64,000 bases of DNA from Closterium sp. Naga37s-1 (taxonomy: Eukaryota > Streptophyta > Zygnematophyceae > Desmidiales > Closteriaceae), in NCBI GenBank assembly GCA_947471745.1, contig CANJKZ010001148.1, forward strand, positions 755,001 through 819,000. The letters are read 5' to 3'. Position 1 is the first letter of the stretch, and the number at the start of each line of letters is the position of its first letter. The notes beneath the pieces were generated by a model. The model was not told the DNA's origin and did not search any database. It was given only the letters and a program-made list of their open reading frames with translations. Positions 20,775 to 29,176 of the stretch are shown here, piece after piece. The translations under genes and the position numbers were made by a program.

Positions 20775-23700
20775 ATGGCTACCCCTAGTGTCCTCGCTTT
20801 TGACGCTGAGGGTCGAGCCATTGACTTTGAGGTCTGGGTCGACGACCTGCAGCTGTTCTTACAGTGCGATAGGGCGGACGGTCTTTCCCTCTTTGACCTC
20901 ACCTCTGGCGCCTCTCCTGCCCCTGCTGCTGATGCTGACCCCACTGTTCGCTCTCAGTGGGCCACCCGCGATGCTGCTGCACGTCTTGCTGTGCGTCGCC
21001 ACCTGCCTACCACTGAGCGCGCGCACTTTAGTCAGTACAAGAGTGCTCAGACCTTGTACGACGCTGTAGTTGCGCGCTACTCTTCCCCTGCCACTGCTGC
21101 TCTTAGTCGCCTCATGCTACCGTACCTCTTTCCTGACCTTGCTGCCTTTCCCACTGTCGCTGACCTCATTACGCACCTCCGCACTAGTGACACTCGCTAC
21201 CGCGCCGCCCTTCCTGCTGAGTTCTGCGCCAAGAACCCCCCCCCCATGTACATCACTCTCTATTACATAGTCACACGCCTCCCTGACTCCCTTCGCGTAG
21301 TCAGGGACCACTTCCTCTCAGTCTGTCCCACCACTCTCACTGTCGACCTCCTCGAGAAGTCCCTCCTTGCGGCGGAGAAGAGCATCGTCGCTGTAGGAGC
21401 CTCTCGTGGTGACCCTCGCACCCCCATCTTTGAGGGGTGTTCTCCTTCCCCCCTGCTGCCCTCTGTTGCCTCTGCTGCTGCTGCCGACCTGCTTGGTCTT
21501 GAGTCGGTCTGCGCGGCGTCTGCCCCTAGCGGGAGACGCCGCCCTGGCAGGGGCAAGGGGGGCAAGGGCGCGGGTGGAACTGGCGGGGGCGGTGGAGGTG
21601 GCGATGGAGGCGGCGGAGGGAGTGGGGGTGGCGGTGGGAGTGGTGGCGGGGGCGGTGGTGGCGGTGGCAGCAGCGGAGGAGGAGGCGGTGGTGGCGGCAG
21701 CGGTGGGAGCGGAGGCAGCGGTGGTGGTGGAGGTGGAGGCGGCGGTGGCGGAGGGGGTGGAGCTGGCCGGGGTGGTGCCCCGCAGCGTAGCGGCTCTGGT
21801 GGTGGCCAGCGTCAGCAGCAGCAGCAGCAGCAGCGTTCGCGGGACATCCCCCCGCCCCAGCAGCTCCGTGAGTGGTACACGCAGCGTCAGCGGGGTGGGG
21901 GTTTTGGTCCGTGCACCTACGTCCTTCGTTCCGGCGACCGCGCGGGTGAGCAGTGTGGGGGTGCCCACCCCACCCAGCGCTGCTTTGGCCGCCTGACGGA
22001 CGCTTGGCGTCAGCAGTTCCCCGAGGCCAGTGAGATTCCCCGTTGGGGAGAGCTGTCTAGGGCTGGCGTAGCTATCTTTGATCTTGACTTTGATGCTATC
22101 CTTGCTGCCATGTATGCTGTGACTATTAGTGAGGAGGGTGACTGTTACCGGTGTTTCCCGCCCGACCCGGGCATTGGTACTGCTGCGCCAGGTACTTCTG
22201 CGGCTGCTGCTCTAGGTGCCAGTGCGTCTGCACTCTCAGGTACTGGTGAGGCTGCGCTCTCAGGTACTGCGTCGGCTTCGGCCTCCCTCACCTTCACGCT
22301 TGACTCAGGGGCTTCTCGCTCCTTCTTTCGAGACCGCACCACACTCACGCCGCTTGGCCGGCCGGTTGCAGTCTCCCTGGCTGACCCCTCTGGGGGTCCT
22401 GTCCTCTCTCACTTCTCCACTGTCCTCCCGTGTCCGGCTGCCCCCTCGGGCACCTTGTCTGGTCTGTACCTCCCCTCGTTCTCGACGAACTTGGTGAGTG
22501 GTGCTGACCTGCAGGATGCGGGGGTTCACCAGTTTACTCCTGCGAGTCAGCGGGTGACCCACTGCTCGGACGCCCGCACAGGCCGACACCTGGCCACGTT
22601 TTCGCGTCGGCCGGGGTCGAGTCTCTACACCCTGACCACTGAGTCTCCTCCTGTCCCTGCGTCTGGCCAGGTAGCTGCGTCGGGTCAGGTGTTTGCTGCT
22701 GCGTCCAGGTCTGGTCCTGAGTCTGCCCCCTGCTCGTGTCGCCGCCTGTCTCAGGAGACTCTCCTGTGGCACCACCGTCTTGGCCACCCCTCCTTGCCTC
22801 ATCTTCGGGGCATGGCTTCCCGTGTCCTTGTCTCTGGTCTTCCCCGGTCTCTCCCTCCCCTTCCTTCGGGACCCGGACCTTCCTGTGTCCCCTGTGTCGA
22901 GGGGCGGCTCCGGGCTGCCCCTCACTCCTCCCAGTTTCCCCCGACAGAGGCTCCTCTGCAGACGCTTCACATGGACGTGTGGGGCCCGGCCCGCGTCCGT
23001 GGGCAGGGTCACGAGCGCTACTTCTTGCTGGTGGTTGACGACTACTCGCGTTACACCACAGTCTTCCCCTTGCGCAGCAAGGGTGATGTCACTGAGGTGT
23101 TGATCGACTGGATCCGCGCAGCTCGTCTCCAGCTCAGGAGGAGCTTCGGCTCGGACTTTCCTGTTCTGCGTCTGCACTCTGACCGAGGTGGAGAGTTCTC
23201 CTCTGGCCTTCTGCGAGCCTACTGTCGTGCACGAGGCATCCGCCAGACCTTTACGCTTCCGGACTCTCCACAGCAAAATGGGATTGCTGAGCGCCGCATT
23301 GGCATGGTCATGGACGTCGCTCGTACGTCCATGATGCATGCGGTTGCCCCCCATTTTCTGTGGCCGTTTGCGGTTCGGTACGCGGCGCATCAGATCAACC
23401 TTCACCCCAGGGTCTCCCGGCCGGAGACCTCCCCAGCTCTGCTGTGGACGGGGAAGGTCGGCGATGCGTCTGCGTTCCGTGTCTGGGGATCTCGGGCGTT
23501 TGTCCGCGACTTGTCTGCGGACAAGCTGTCCCCTCGTGCTGCTCCCTGTGTCTTCCTCGGCTTCCCCCCTGACGCCCCAGGGTGGCAGTTCTACCACCCC
23601 TCCTCTCGTCGTGTTCTGTCCTCCCAGGACGTCACGTTCGACGAGTCAGTCCCCTTCTACCGCCTCTTCCCCTACCGCACTCCTTCCCTCCCCCCGCCAC

Positions 23701-26690
23701 CGCACTTCCTTGTGCCAGGTCCCCCCCCGGTAGACCCCCTTCCCCCTCAGGGTCCTGCCCCTTCAGGTGTGTCCCAGGTAGACGCAGTCGAGCCGGTCGA
23801 GGTTGCTGGTGACTCTGGTCCTGCTGCGGGTGCTGAGCCTGGGGGTGCTGACTCTGGGGGTGCTACGCGCGTGGGTGCTGAGCCAGGGGGTGCTGAGCCT
23901 GGGGGTGCTGAGTCTGGGGGTGCTGAGCCTGGGGGTACTGCGACTGGGGGTGCTGAGCCTGGGGGTGCGGAGTCTGGGGGTGCTGAGCCTGGGGGTGCTG
24001 TGACTGGGGGTGCTGAGCCAGGGGGTGCTGCGTCTGGAGCTACTGAGCCTGGAGCTGCGGAGCCTGCGGCCACTGGACCTCCCCTTGTGGCGTCTGGCGG
24101 TGCGGGACCTGGCGGTTCTCCGGGTGCTTCGCCTCGGCGGGAGCCCCTCTCTCCACAGGAGCTGCGCGAGTGGTTTGCTCGCCGCTGGAGACGTACTGCT
24201 GGAGCTGGAGCTCCTTCGGCTGCTGAGGGTACTTGTGCCGCTGGTCCCGGAGCTGCTGGGCCCTCGGGTCCGCCTGGAGCTGGAGCTGCTGCGGGTGTTG
24301 GTGCTGAGACTGCTGCTGTCCTTCCTGGCGGTGGTCCTGCTGCGGGTACTGCTGGTGCTGCTGGAGGTACTGGAGCTGGAGGTGCTGTTGGCGCTGGTGC
24401 TGCTGCTGAGGGTGCTGTCCCTGCTGTGTCTGGAGTCGCCGCGCGGCCTCGGCCGTACTTCGTTCCACTCCTACAGCAGGTTCTTGGTCTTTCTCCTCCT
24501 GCAGCGTGTCCACAGCCTGTTCAGTCACAGTCCCAGTTAGAGCCCGCCTCCCCACTTCCTGCTCCCTCTCCTTACACTGGTCCCACTGGAGGTCTTGCTG
24601 AGCGTCGTGAGCCTGCGTCTCGTCCTGCGTCGCCTGTTCGTGCTGCTCGCGCTAGTGGTCGCGGTTCGCGTCAGCGTCCTCCTCCTGTCCCTGGCACGCA
24701 CCGGATGTCTTTGCGTCCGTCCACTGCTCCTCTGCGTGCCCCTTTGCCTTCTCCTCCTGAGTCCTCCCTTCCTGCACTTACCGACCCAGAGTCCGACTCT
24801 CTTCGTGCTGCTAGTCCTACTGTCACACGTCTCCTTGCTACTGTCGTCACTGACCCCTCTTTTGAGTCCACTGCTGCGTCTGCTCTTGTTGCTGAGCTCG
24901 TCGACTTTGCTGCTAGCTGTCGTCTAGACTACGCTGCCGGTCTTGTTGCTGAGTCTGCGTCTGTCTGTCCTCCGTCCATCGGGGGTGAGTGTGCTCTTGG
25001 CACGGACGTCCTTGAGGACAGGCAGGAGGAGTTCCAGTGTCTGGCTGCTGCTTCACCTCATCTCGCGTCCGTACTACTTGCCCCTGAGGGAGACCCGGAT
25101 GCACTAGACATCCCGACTCCGCGCTCTTACGCGGAGGCCGTAGAGGGTCCCTACTCCTCTCAGTGGCAGGCAGCTATGGATGCAGAGATGGCGTCCTGGA
25201 AGTCCACAGGCACCTACGTTGACGCGGTTCCCCCTCCTGGGGCGAACATCGTCAGTGGCATGTGGATCTTCAGGGTGAAGCGGCCGCCGGGCTCTCCACC
25301 TGTCTTCAAGGCGCGGTACGTCGCTCGTGGCTTCAGTCAGCGGCAGGGAGTTGACTACTTTCAGACCTTCTCTCCCACCCCGAAGATGACCACTCTTCGG
25401 GTGCTGCTGCACATAGCCGCTCAGCGCGACTACGAGCTCCACTCTCTTGACTTCAGCACTGCTTTCTTGCAGGGTAGCCTGCACGAGGAGATCTGGCTGC
25501 GCCGTCCACCTGGCTTCACTGGGACTTTCCCTACTGGCACCCAGTGGAGCCTCCGACGGCCAGTCTACGGTCTCCGCCAGGCACCGCGTGAGTGGCACGA
25601 CACACTGAGGACTACGCTTGCGGCTCTTGGGTTTGCTCCCTCTACGGCTGACCCGTCGTTGTTTCTGCGCACCGACACTTCTTTGCCGCCGTTCTACATC
25701 CTCGTGTACGTCGACGACTTGGTCTTTGCCACAGCTGACACTGCTGGACTCGCCCACGTGAAGTCCGAGCTGCAGAAGAGACACACGTGCACAGACCTGG
25801 GTGAACTGCGCAGCTACCTTGGCTTGCAGATCACTCGGGACAGAGCACGCCGCACTATTACCTTGACTCAGTCACACATGGTGCAGCAGGTCCTTCAGCG
25901 CTTCGGCTTCACGTACTCCTCGCCTCAGGCCACTCCTCTGTCTACTCGCCACTCGCTCTCAGCTCTGCCTTCGGATGAGTCCGTAGAGTCGAGTGGCCCG
26001 TACCCAGAGCTTGTTGGCTGCCTCATGTACCTGATGACCTGCACACGACCTGACCTTGCATACCCTCTTAGCATTCTTGCACGCTATGTTGCTCCTGGGA
26101 GACACCGACTAGAGCACATGGCTGCAGCGAAGAGGGTGTTGCGCTACTTGTGCAGTACGTCGGGCATGGGGCTAGTGCTTGGAGGGCGGAGTCCAGTGGT
26201 CCTCACTGGGCACGCGGACGCTTCTTGGGCTGACGACCAGGCTACGCAGCGGTCGTCGCAGGGTTACACCTTCAGTCTTGGTTCCGGCTCTGTCTCGTGG
26301 CGGGCTACTCGCTCGTCCTCTGTTCTCGGCTCCAGTTGTGAGGCTGAGATCTACGCCGGGGCCATGGCTGCACAGGAGCTTCGCTGGCTCACCTACCTGC
26401 TGACTGACCTTGGAGAGCCGCCTCGTTCTCCTCCAGTGCTGTACGTAGATAACAAGGCCATGCTGGCCTTGTGTCGAGAGCAGCGCTTGGAGCACAGAAC
26501 GAAGCACATTGCTCTCCGTTACTTTCTTGCTCGTGAGCTGCAGCAGCGTGGTCAGTTGCGACTTGCGTACGTGGCCTCTGAGGCCAACACTGCTGATGTG
26601 TTCACCAAGGCACTTGCGCCTTGTGATCATCAGCGCTTCTGCACTCAGCTGGGTCTTGTACCTGTCTTGCCTCACTTGCTCTCCTCTTGA
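20775..26690 (+). CDS. Copia A Gag-Pol polyprotein
   Basis: A 1971-residue frame counted from the Met of MATPSVLAFD; an upstream in-frame Met at 20733 is less likely. Gag occupies about 1-260 and is followed by an extreme Gly-rich stretch (about 260-340) and a Cys/His segment. The protease motif FTLDSGAS lies near 507, the pre-integrase HHRLGHPS near 670, and integrase from LHMDVWGP near 731 with HSDRGGEF. After integrase comes a long degenerate GAEPGG repeat (about 1015-1110). Reverse transcriptase has YVDDLVFA near 1644, and RNase H ends with DNKAMLAL and ANTADVFTKAL. The products would copy and integrate the element. The frame has no internal stop. Confidence 0.95.
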   Translation: MATPSVLAFDAEGRAIDFEVWVDDLQLFLQCDRADGLSLFDLTSGASPAPAADADPTVRSQWATRDAAARLAVRRHLPTTERAHFSQYKSAQTLYDAVVARYSSPATAALSRLMLPYLFPDLAAFPTVADLITHLRTSDTRYRAALPAEFCAKNPPPMYITLYYIVTRLPDSLRVVRDHFLSVCPTTLTVDLLEKSLLAAEKSIVAVGASRGDPRTPIFEGCSPSPLLPSVASAAAADLLGLESVCAASAPSGRRRPGRGKGGKGAGGTGGGGGGGDGGGGGSGGGGGSGGGGGGGGGSSGGGGGGGGSGGSGGSGGGGGGGGGGGGGGAGRGGAPQRSGSGGGQRQQQQQQQRSRDIPPPQQLREWYTQRQRGGGFGPCTYVLRSGDRAGEQCGGAHPTQRCFGRLTDAWRQQFPEASEIPRWGELSRAGVAIFDLDFDAILAAMYAVTISEEGDCYRCFPPDPGIGTAAPGTSAAAALGASASALSGTGEAALSGTASASASLTFTLDSGASRSFFRDRTTLTPLGRPVAVSLADPSGGPVLSHFSTVLPCPAAPSGTLSGLYLPSFSTNLVSGADLQDAGVHQFTPASQRVTHCSDARTGRHLATFSRRPGSSLYTLTTESPPVPASGQVAASGQVFAAASRSGPESAPCSCRRLSQETLLWHHRLGHPSLPHLRGMASRVLVSGLPRSLPPLPSGPGPSCVPCVEGRLRAAPHSSQFPPTEAPLQTLHMDVWGPARVRGQGHERYFLLVVDDYSRYTTVFPLRSKGDVTEVLIDWIRAARLQLRRSFGSDFPVLRLHSDRGGEFSSGLLRAYCRARGIRQTFTLPDSPQQNGIAERRIGMVMDVARTSMMHAVAPHFLWPFAVRYAAHQINLHPRVSRPETSPALLWTGKVGDASAFRVWGSRAFVRDLSADKLSPRAAPCVFLGFPPDAPGWQFYHPSSRRVLSSQDVTFDESVPFYRLFPYRTPSLPPPPHFLVPGPPPVDPLPPQGPAPSGVSQVDAVEPVEVAGDSGPAAGAEPGGADSGGATRVGAEPGGAEPGGAESGGAEPGGTATGGAEPGGAESGGAEPGGAVTGGAEPGGAASGATEPGAAEPAATGPPLVASGGAGPGGSPGASPRREPLSPQELREWFARRWRRTAGAGAPSAAEGTCAAGPGAAGPSGPPGAGAAAGVGAETAAVLPGGGPAAGTAGAAGGTGAGGAVGAGAAAEGAVPAVSGVAARPRPYFVPLLQQVLGLSPPAACPQPVQSQSQLEPASPLPAPSPYTGPTGGLAERREPASRPASPVRAARASGRGSRQRPPPVPGTHRMSLRPSTAPLRAPLPSPPESSLPALTDPESDSLRAASPTVTRLLATVVTDPSFESTAASALVAELVDFAASCRLDYAAGLVAESASVCPPSIGGECALGTDVLEDRQEEFQCLAAASPHLASVLLAPEGDPDALDIPTPRSYAEAVEGPYSSQWQAAMDAEMASWKSTGTYVDAVPPPGANIVSGMWIFRVKRPPGSPPVFKARYVARGFSQRQGVDYFQTFSPTPKMTTLRVLLHIAAQRDYELHSLDFSTAFLQGSLHEEIWLRRPPGFTGTFPTGTQWSLRRPVYGLRQAPREWHDTLRTTLAALGFAPSTADPSLFLRTDTSLPPFYILVYVDDLVFATADTAGLAHVKSELQKRHTCTDLGELRSYLGLQITRDRARRTITLTQSHMVQQVLQRFGFTYSSPQATPLSTRHSLSALPSDESVESSGPYPELVGCLMYLMTCTRPDLAYPLSILARYVAPGRHRLEHMAAAKRVLRYLCSTSGMGLVLGGRSPVVLTGHADASWADDQATQRSSQGYTFSLGSGSVSWRATRSSSVLGSSCEAEIYAGAMAAQELRWLTYLLTDLGEPPRSPPVLYVDNKAMLALCREQRLEHRTKHIALRYFLARELQQRGQLRLAYVASEANTADVFTKALAPCDHQRFCTQLGLVPVLPHLLSS

Positions 26691-26895
26691 CCTTGCTTGT
26701 ACTGTCACATATATATACCTGCTCTTGCTTGTCTAGCTCTATATATATATGTGCACTCCTGCATGTGAACTGGCCTTGTGGCCTTGTCGTTGTGCTCGGA
26801 CTGTGTGGTGACTTTGTGATCCACCCTGAGCTTGCTGTGCTTTGCGTGACTGGTCTTGTGACCCCTTGTTCTCCCCCACTTTGCCTATGGGGGTG

Positions 26896-27030
26896 TGTCA
26901 GAACATATATATAGCTTATGCTGTTGTGTAGGCTATAGTGGGGTATCCCATAGGGGGTACAACCCAATTAGGGTTTCCTATATGTACTCACTTCATTCAT
27001 AGTTCATTCATTCTTGTTCAAATCTTCTCA
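26896..27030 (+). repeat. 3' LTR of A
   Basis: Second 135-bp LTR, identical to the first except for one three-base block. The preceding G-rich tract (TATGGGGGTG) is the polypurine tract. Confidence 0.95.
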
Positions 27031-27035
27031 GGGGG

Positions 27036-28010
27036 CTCTTCTATTCCTGGCCACACATTATCGACTCTTACCCAATCTCTTACCCCCATCTGTGTGCTCC
27101 TCTATTGCAGGCGCAATCTGGACCGAATGGACTCGGAGCAGGTGGAGGGGCCAGAGCTAGTTGAGGCGCTGCTGTTCCTGGCCGCACACCATCGCTCTGA
27201 GGGAAGTCTTGCAGAGGCGGAGCAGTACTTGACACGCCTCCTTGACTTCGGTGGACCTGAGTCGGACTTTTTCGAGCTTGGTGTAGATAGTAAGCTGCAT
27301 TACGAGGAGTATGCTGAACTGCACAAACGGCTGGTGGAAGCGTTGCTCTTCCTGGCCACACACCATCGCTCTGAGGGAAGTCTTGCGGAGGCGAAGCGAT
27401 ACTCCACTCGCCTGCTCGACTTGCAGCCCGGTGAGTTGAATATTGACCAGATTGGAATGGAGTGGATGGTGTGCTGCACTACTTAGCAAGTGGAAGGGCT
27501 GGAGCTCGACTTTGGCTGCCCGGTGAGTTGAATACCGGATTGGGATGGAGTGGATGGCATGCTGCACTACCTAGCAAGTGGAAGGGCCGGAGCTGGTGGA
27601 AGCTACTTTTGAGGCGCCTCAAAAGTTGACCGGATTGGAATGGAGTGGATGGCATGCTGCACTGATTAGCAAGTGGAAGGGCCGGGCTGGTGGAAGCTCT
27701 TCTCTTCTTGGTCACACACCACCGCTCTGATGGCAGTTTGGTGGAGGATGAGCGATATTCCATCCGCTTGCTCAGTGAGACGAATTGGGCAGAGCTTGAT
27801 AACTTGCCACACGAGGAGCTGATGGCTCTTCCTTGCCACACACTACTGCCCCGAGGCCGGTTTGCCATGTGGTTTACCATGCTTCCGCTTGCTCGGTGAG
27901 ATGAATTGGGCAGAGCTTGATAACTTGCCACACGAGGAGCTGATGGCTCTTCCTCGCCACACACTACTGCCCCGAGGCCAGTTTACCATGTGGTTTACCA
28001 TGCTTACGGT
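27036..28010 (+). pseudogene. APC8-like exon 8/9 copies beyond A
   Basis: After the end of the split copy, a further copy begins at about 27111 after a pyrimidine tract and AG: RNLDRMDSEQVEGPELVEA, then HHRSEGSLAEAEQY and LLDFGGPE, the best match to plant APC8 LLDYSGPE. A partial copy follows at about 27325-27430 (LVEALLFLATHHRSEGS) and another at about 27690. Intron-like spacers repeat the phrase GGAATGGAGTGGATGG at about 27452, 27545 and 27640, and a 121-bp tandem duplication lies at 27775-28010. The region is a ladder of local duplications. Confidence 0.75.
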
Positions 28011-28031
28011 TCTCTTGGGCCTTGTTCGCAG

Positions 28032-28214
28032 GCGAACGAAGATGACAAGGGTCTACTACTGGCGATTCGGAGCGTGCATCAGCATGACCATCAGCACCGC
28101 CCCCACGGCATGGGGCCATTGTCGTCCTTGGGATTGGAGAGTGGGGATGAGGATGACGATGGGAATGGTGATAGTGATGATGACGAAGATATGGACTTTG
28201 AGGGTAGTTTCTAG
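28032..28214 (+). pseudogene. APC8-like terminal exon
   Basis: After TTCGCAG the frame reads ANEDDKGLLLAIRSVHQ, then a His-rich link and an acidic tail ending DEDMDFEGSF with a stop at 28212-28214. Position and the KGLLLAIR motif match the KSLLRGIR region that ends plant APC8. The acidic tail is an extension not seen in the plant protein as remembered. The 131 bases that follow are probable 3' flank, ending at element E. Confidence 0.65.
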
Positions 28215-28484
28215 CCATGTTGGGAGGATTTTATTCCATGGATTTCATTTGATGCTGTGCAGAATAGAGGAACATGTCGTAGTACCACTGGTTTGTGAAA
28301 CGAAACATAATATTGCTTCCTTTGTTTGCAAACAGGTGTCCCTGCTGTTACAATCTGAAACAACAGACTTTATAGGATCGTCTCAGGTTGATCGCAGGAG
28401 AGTGTAGCAACGGAAGTTTGCTAGTGAAGTCGGGTACGGACCTTGTCAGAAGAAGGAGATTTGAATCTCGACAAAAGTAAATAT

Positions 28485-28860
28485 TGTCAGAATACCAGTC
28501 ACTAGACCACTGGGAAAAAAGGGCTTGTTCCAAATGCGGGTTAGTGCGCCCATAACCCCCCAGGCTAACATGCATATAACCCCCCTAGGATCAATCTGGG
28601 ATCCCCAGTGCAGGTATTCTGATACCCCCCCACACTAGGAGGCCCATGACACAACACAACGCATTCGGCAGCATGTGCGTACACAAGGATTCGAACCGAA
28701 GACCTTTCGCTCTGATACCATGTCAGAATCCCAGTCACTAGACCACTAGGATAAAAGGGCTTGTTCCCAATACGGGTCAGTTTGCCCATAACCCCCCATG
28801 CTAACATGCCTGTAACCCCTCTATGATCAATCGGGGATCCCTTGTGCAAGTCTACTGACA
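28485..28860 (-). mobile_element. TRIM (miniature LTR retroelement) inside the E 3' LTR
   Basis: Two 140-bp LTRs (28485-28624 and 28721-28860) flank a 96-bp core. The core has a primer binding site at 28709-28720, TGGTATCAGAGC on the minus strand, and a G-rich purine tract next to the other LTR. The 5-bp duplication AATAT is perfect (28480-28484 and 28861-28865). There is no coding capacity. LTR copies differ at a modest number of positions, so it is not very recent. Confidence 0.92.
28687..28697 (-). promoter_or_regulatory. Perfect pol III B-box-like motif in the TRIM core
   Basis: The minus strand reads GGTTCGAATCC, which fits the tRNA B-box consensus GGTTCGANTCC at every position, 11 bases beyond the primer binding site. 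No complete tRNA cloverleaf surrounds it. Confidence 0.5.
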
Positions 28861-29176
28861 AATATTGCAATGCGGTACAAGGGTTTATATAGGAATACAG
28901 GGGAAAATAAAAGGTCATAGCTAGCCAAGTACTCTGAGGGGGTACATTCCCCTTAGGGCTAATCTAGATCGGGAATGCCAACCGTGCGGTTTGGTAACAA
29001 TACGCGCCACGGTGAATGTTTGAATGCATTTCCCGCGCTTGCACTTAGAATTCTTTCTGCTTTCAACCGTCTTCGATAACTGTTTGTGTCGCTCGGTCTT
29101 CGTCCTCGCTGCAGCCATCTTAGCGTTAGAGTTTCGTTACTACATGCATGTTATGCAACAATTCCATATCGTAACA

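Larger units (their letters stand above)
19719..27030 (+). mobile_element. Copia retrotransposon A, looks whole
   Basis: LTRs are 19719-19853 and 26896-27030, 135 bp each, with TG...CA ends. A 5-bp duplication GGGGG lies on both sides (19714-19718 and 27031-27035). A primer binding site follows the left LTR and a G-rich purine tract precedes the right one. One uninterrupted polyprotein frame carries Gag, protease, integrase, reverse transcriptase and RNase H in copia order. The LTRs differ only in one three-base block, so the insertion is young. It sits inside a duplicated exon of the APC8-like locus. Confidence 0.95.
11690..28214 (+). pseudogene. APC8: CDC23/APC8-like locus with tandemly duplicated exons
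   Basis: Ordered exon pieces match plant APC8 (CDC23), a tetratricopeptide-repeat scaffold subunit of the anaphase-promoting complex, the nuclear ubiquitin ligase that drives mitotic exit. Recognisable blocks in order are [130 protein letters not shown], and an acidic C terminus. Almost every exon is present in two to five tandem copies; many copies carry stops or stop short. The usual N-terminal 140 residues are absent here. Insertions L/H and copia A interrupt exon copies. No set of copies reads through cleanly, so it is called a pseudogene; identity is firm, expression unknown. Confidence 0.85.

Noticed and set aside
19761-20788. Overlapping plus-strand frames rich in Pro-Ala in the A leader
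   Set aside because: Composition and unit length divisible by three keep them open. They precede the copia start codon and have no recognised domain.
20759-26708. Many antisense and other-frame open frames across copia A
   Set aside because: GC-rich coding DNA leaves alternative frames open; only the 1971-residue frame has conserved domains.
28687-28720. tRNA gene suggested by GGTTCGAATCC and TGGTATCAGAGC
   Set aside because: No cloverleaf can be drawn; the second motif is a retroelement primer site and spacing of the boxes is too short for a tRNA.
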